Assembly (NCBI GenBank): GCA_946406115.1 | Contig: OX291549.1 | Location: 17,569,901-17,633,900, forward strand | Reading direction: 5' to 3' | Source: Apoda limacodes | Lineage: Eukaryota; Arthropoda; Insecta; Lepidoptera; Limacodidae | Length of the DNA: 64,000 nt | Part shown: piece by piece, positions 62,455-64,000 of the stretch | Layout: the number at the start of each line of letters is the position of its first letter | Numbering within the stretch: the first letter of the stretch is position 1 | Made by a program: the position numbers and the translations under genes | Notes under the pieces: generated by a model | What the model saw: the letters and a program-made list of their open reading frames with translations, nothing else | The model's database searches: none | What the model was told of the DNA's origin: nothing

Positions 62455-62885
62455 GTGATTGCGAACAATAGGAGCACGCATCTGGCGCGACCCCATTTCG
62501 CGCAGCGAAAGTCCGGAGAAATGGCGAGAGGGCGCTCGCGCTCTCCGCTTTCGTTTTCGATCGTGAGCGCGTAAACACTTTCACCGAGCGCACAGCGCAT
62601 GGAGCGCGGCGCATACGTCCTTCGTACCCGGAGCCCGACCTGCCTAGCGCGAGAAAGTCGTAACACTTTTTACTGTGACCTCCCGGTTCACGCTTTGTCG
62701 CCCAACGCTGAACTAGTTCACCAAAATACGATATATCCGGTAAATAGAGTTGAGTTTTTAGTAAAGAGGGCAGACAAGGGTCGCCGCGTGGGGCGATGAA
62801 CTCCATTTACCCTTTAGTGGCAGCTGCGCGCGCGGCTCGTGCCGCAGCTGTTGCGCCGCGACCTCGCCCAACGTGCCCGTTGTTA
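62455..62885. promoter_or_regulatory. CpG-rich patch just before the hinge exon
   Basis: GC-rich sequence ending about 90 bp before the hinge acceptor, with overlapping compositional frames on both strands (up to 131 codons). It resembles the other promoter islands and might drive a still shorter E75 form starting at an internal Met, but no first exon or start motif was found. Confidence 0.3.
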
Positions 62886-62976
62886 GCTGCCATTACTCGT
62901 ATTCACCCTATCAATTTATAACTGCACATGTCTGGTGTTCAATGTGGATATTAATGAATGTTTTGTATTGTTGCAG

Positions 62977-63212
62977 CCGTGCGATTTGGTCGTGTGCCGA
63001 AACGCGAGAAGGCTCGCATCCTGGCTGCGATGCAACAGTCTTCGTCGTCTCGCGCGCACGAGCAGGCGGCCGCCGCCGAGCTGGAGGACGGACCGCGGCT
63101 GCTCGCGCGCGTAGTGAGCGCACACCTTGACACCTGCGACTTCACGCGCGACCGAGTCTCCGCTATGCGCGCTCGCGCACGCGACTCGCCCACCTACTCA
63201 CAACCCACTTTG
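62977..63212 (+). CDS. E75: E75 hinge exon (C-terminal extension and D domain)
   Basis: Two bases finishing the junction codon plus 78 codons: VRFGRVPKREKARILAAMQQ, then a Ser/Ala-rich linker, then LARVVSAHLDTCDFT, then MRARARDSPTYSQPTL. The opening basic VRFGRVPKREK is the C-terminal extension conserved among E75 and Rev-erb proteins and contacts the AT-rich flank of the half-site. Acceptor ag at 62975-62976; donor gtgagt at 63213, phase 0. Common to all isoforms identified. Two overlapping frames on each strand are shadows caused by high GC. Confidence 0.96.
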
Positions 63213-63469
63213 GTGAGTACCACATCATCATCAGTTCATGCCACCTATTTGAAGAACCTATTCTTTTTTTAAATAAAGTAAACTTTTAAGAAATCCCATA
63301 AAATTAAGTCTGCTAGTAAACTTATCAAAAACCCTATATTCTTAATTATGGTGGTAAACTTATAAGAAATCCCATGTAATTTAAAAAGTTTATCAGAAAT
63401 CCCATAGATTTAAGTCTGTTAGCAAAACTAGAAATCATATAAACTAATGTCTGCTTTCTTTTGTCGTAG
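63213..63469 (+). other. E75: E75 intron 4, short
   Basis: 257 bp from gtgagt to 'ctttcttttgtcgtag'. A branch-like ACTAAT lies at 63443-63448, 21-22 nt before the acceptor. The whole 3' two-thirds is a degenerate tandem repeat (listed separately). Confidence 0.9.
63279..63453. repeat. Minisatellite in intron 4, about five units of 33-38 bp
   Basis: Units begin at 63279, 63316, 63354, 63387 and 63422 with variants of 'gtaaacttttaagaaatccc', and units 1, 4 and 5 also carry 'aagtctgct' or 'atgtctgc'. The last, most decayed unit overlaps the likely branch point of the LBD exon. Confidence 0.75.
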
Positions 63470-64000
63470 GCTTGTCCGCTCAATCCGGCGCCAGAGTTGC
63501 AGTCAGAGAAAGAGTTTTCCCAGCGATTTGCGCACGTAATCCGTGGCGTGATTGACTTCGCTGGGCTCATCCCGGGTTTCCAGCTTCTTACCCAGGACGA
63601 CAAGTTTACGCTGCTCAAGAGTGGTCTTTTCGACGCTCTGTTTGTGCGTCTCATCTGCATGTTTGACGCACCGCTCAATAGCATTATCTGCCTCAATGGA
63701 CAGCTTATGAAACGTGACTCTATTCAAAGTGGTGCTAATGCACGATTCCTAGTGGACTCGACATTTAAATTTGCCGAGCGTATGAACTCTATGAATTTAT
63801 CTGACGCTGAGATCGGTCTCTTCTGCGCCATCGTGCTGATCACTCCGGACCGACCAGGCCTACGCAACATAGAACTCGTTGAGCGAATGCACGCCCGTCT
63901 AAAGGCGTGCCTGCAAAACGTTATAACACAAAACCGACCGGGCAAACCAGGATTCTTAAGAGAGTTGATGGATACCCTTCCAGATTTACGCACACTGAGC
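63470..64000 (+). CDS. E75: E75 ligand-binding-domain exon, open at the window edge
   Basis: 177 codons in phase 0 from ACPLNPAPEL to PDLRTLS at the last base. Recognisable LBD parts: the helix 3 to 5 signature FAGLIPGFQLLTQDDKF, LLKSGLFDALFVRLICMFD, then INSMNLSDAEIG-like helix 7/8 'FAERMNSMNLSDAEIGLFCA', 'ITPDRPGLRN', and the start of helix 10/11 'LMDTLPDLRTLS'. By alignment with Rev-erb from memory, Cys at codon 2 (63473-63475) matches the haem-thiolate cysteine; the partner His of helix 11 should follow within a few codons past the window. In E75 the haem senses NO and CO and controls repression of HR3 targets. The rest of helix 11 and the long C-terminal F domain are missing only because the window ends. 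Confidence 0.97.

Larger units (their letters stand above)
58675..62976 (+). other. E75: E75 intron 3 (finger 2 to hinge)
   Basis: 4.3 kb from gtgagt to 'tgtattgttgcag'. It contains the D-type promoter and first exon (61468-61543), which A and B transcripts skip, and CpG-rich patches at 59080-59340 and 62455-62885. A CTCF-like AGATGGCGCGC lies at 59913-59923. The rest is AT-rich. Confidence 0.85.

Noticed and set aside
62911..63193. Several minus-strand frames of 69-80 codons
   Set aside because: They are shadows of the GC-rich hinge exon.
1..64000. CRISPR arrays, bacterial operons, rRNA
   Set aside because: No regular short repeats with unique spacers, no Shine-Dalgarno-led gene clusters and no rRNA signature; the DNA is clearly metazoan.

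Overview
The window reads as insect nuclear DNA, most likely from a moth or butterfly (Lepidoptera). It is AT-rich and intron-rich, full of degraded mobile-element debris of types common in lepidopteran genomes, and it carries the 5' half of one recognisable gene on the + strand: the ecdysone-inducible nuclear receptor E75 (Eip75B, NR1D3), the insect relative of vertebrate Rev-erb. No bacterial genes, rRNA genes, CRISPR arrays or second protein-coding gene could be supported.

Layout. Positions 1-43,500 are intergenic or deep 5'-intronic sequence with no supported host coding exon. They hold LINE tails, tRNA-derived SINEs, Helitron/RTE-like fragments, fold-back MITEs, short tandem repeats and a few GC-rich islands that could be undetected promoters. 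From 43,500 onward the E75 locus unfolds: a GC-rich promoter/leader and the first coding exon of an E75A-type isoform (44292-44397); the first zinc-finger exon (49413-49501); the E75B-specific start fused without a break to the second zinc-finger exon (58392-58674); a tiny first coding exon of a fingerless, E75D-type isoform (61468-61543); the hinge exon (62977-63212); and the first ligand-binding-domain exon (63470-64000), which is still open at the window edge. The long C-terminal F domain lies beyond the window.

How the parts work together. All splice junctions were checked for phase and agree. The A-type protein joins exon 1 (phase 1), finger 1 (phase 0), finger 2 (phase 1), hinge (phase 0) and LBD, and makes both DNA-binding fingers. 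The B-type protein starts inside the third exon and so has only finger 2. The D-type protein starts at 61468 and joins the hinge exon directly, so it has no fingers. The same locus thus yields receptors with two, one or no zinc fingers and a common haem/NO-sensing LBD, each apparently from its own CpG-rich promoter. Two details stand out. The splice acceptor and a candidate branch point for the A isoform are written in the codons of the B isoform. The junction codon into the hinge is Ala in A/B but Pro in D.

The repeats include three copies of a hairpin MITE (two of them in E75 introns), a fold-back element enclosing a tRNA-like sequence, a minisatellite just before the LBD exon, and a pair of inverted 370-380 bp repeats 14 kb apart that carry doubled CACGTG motifs.
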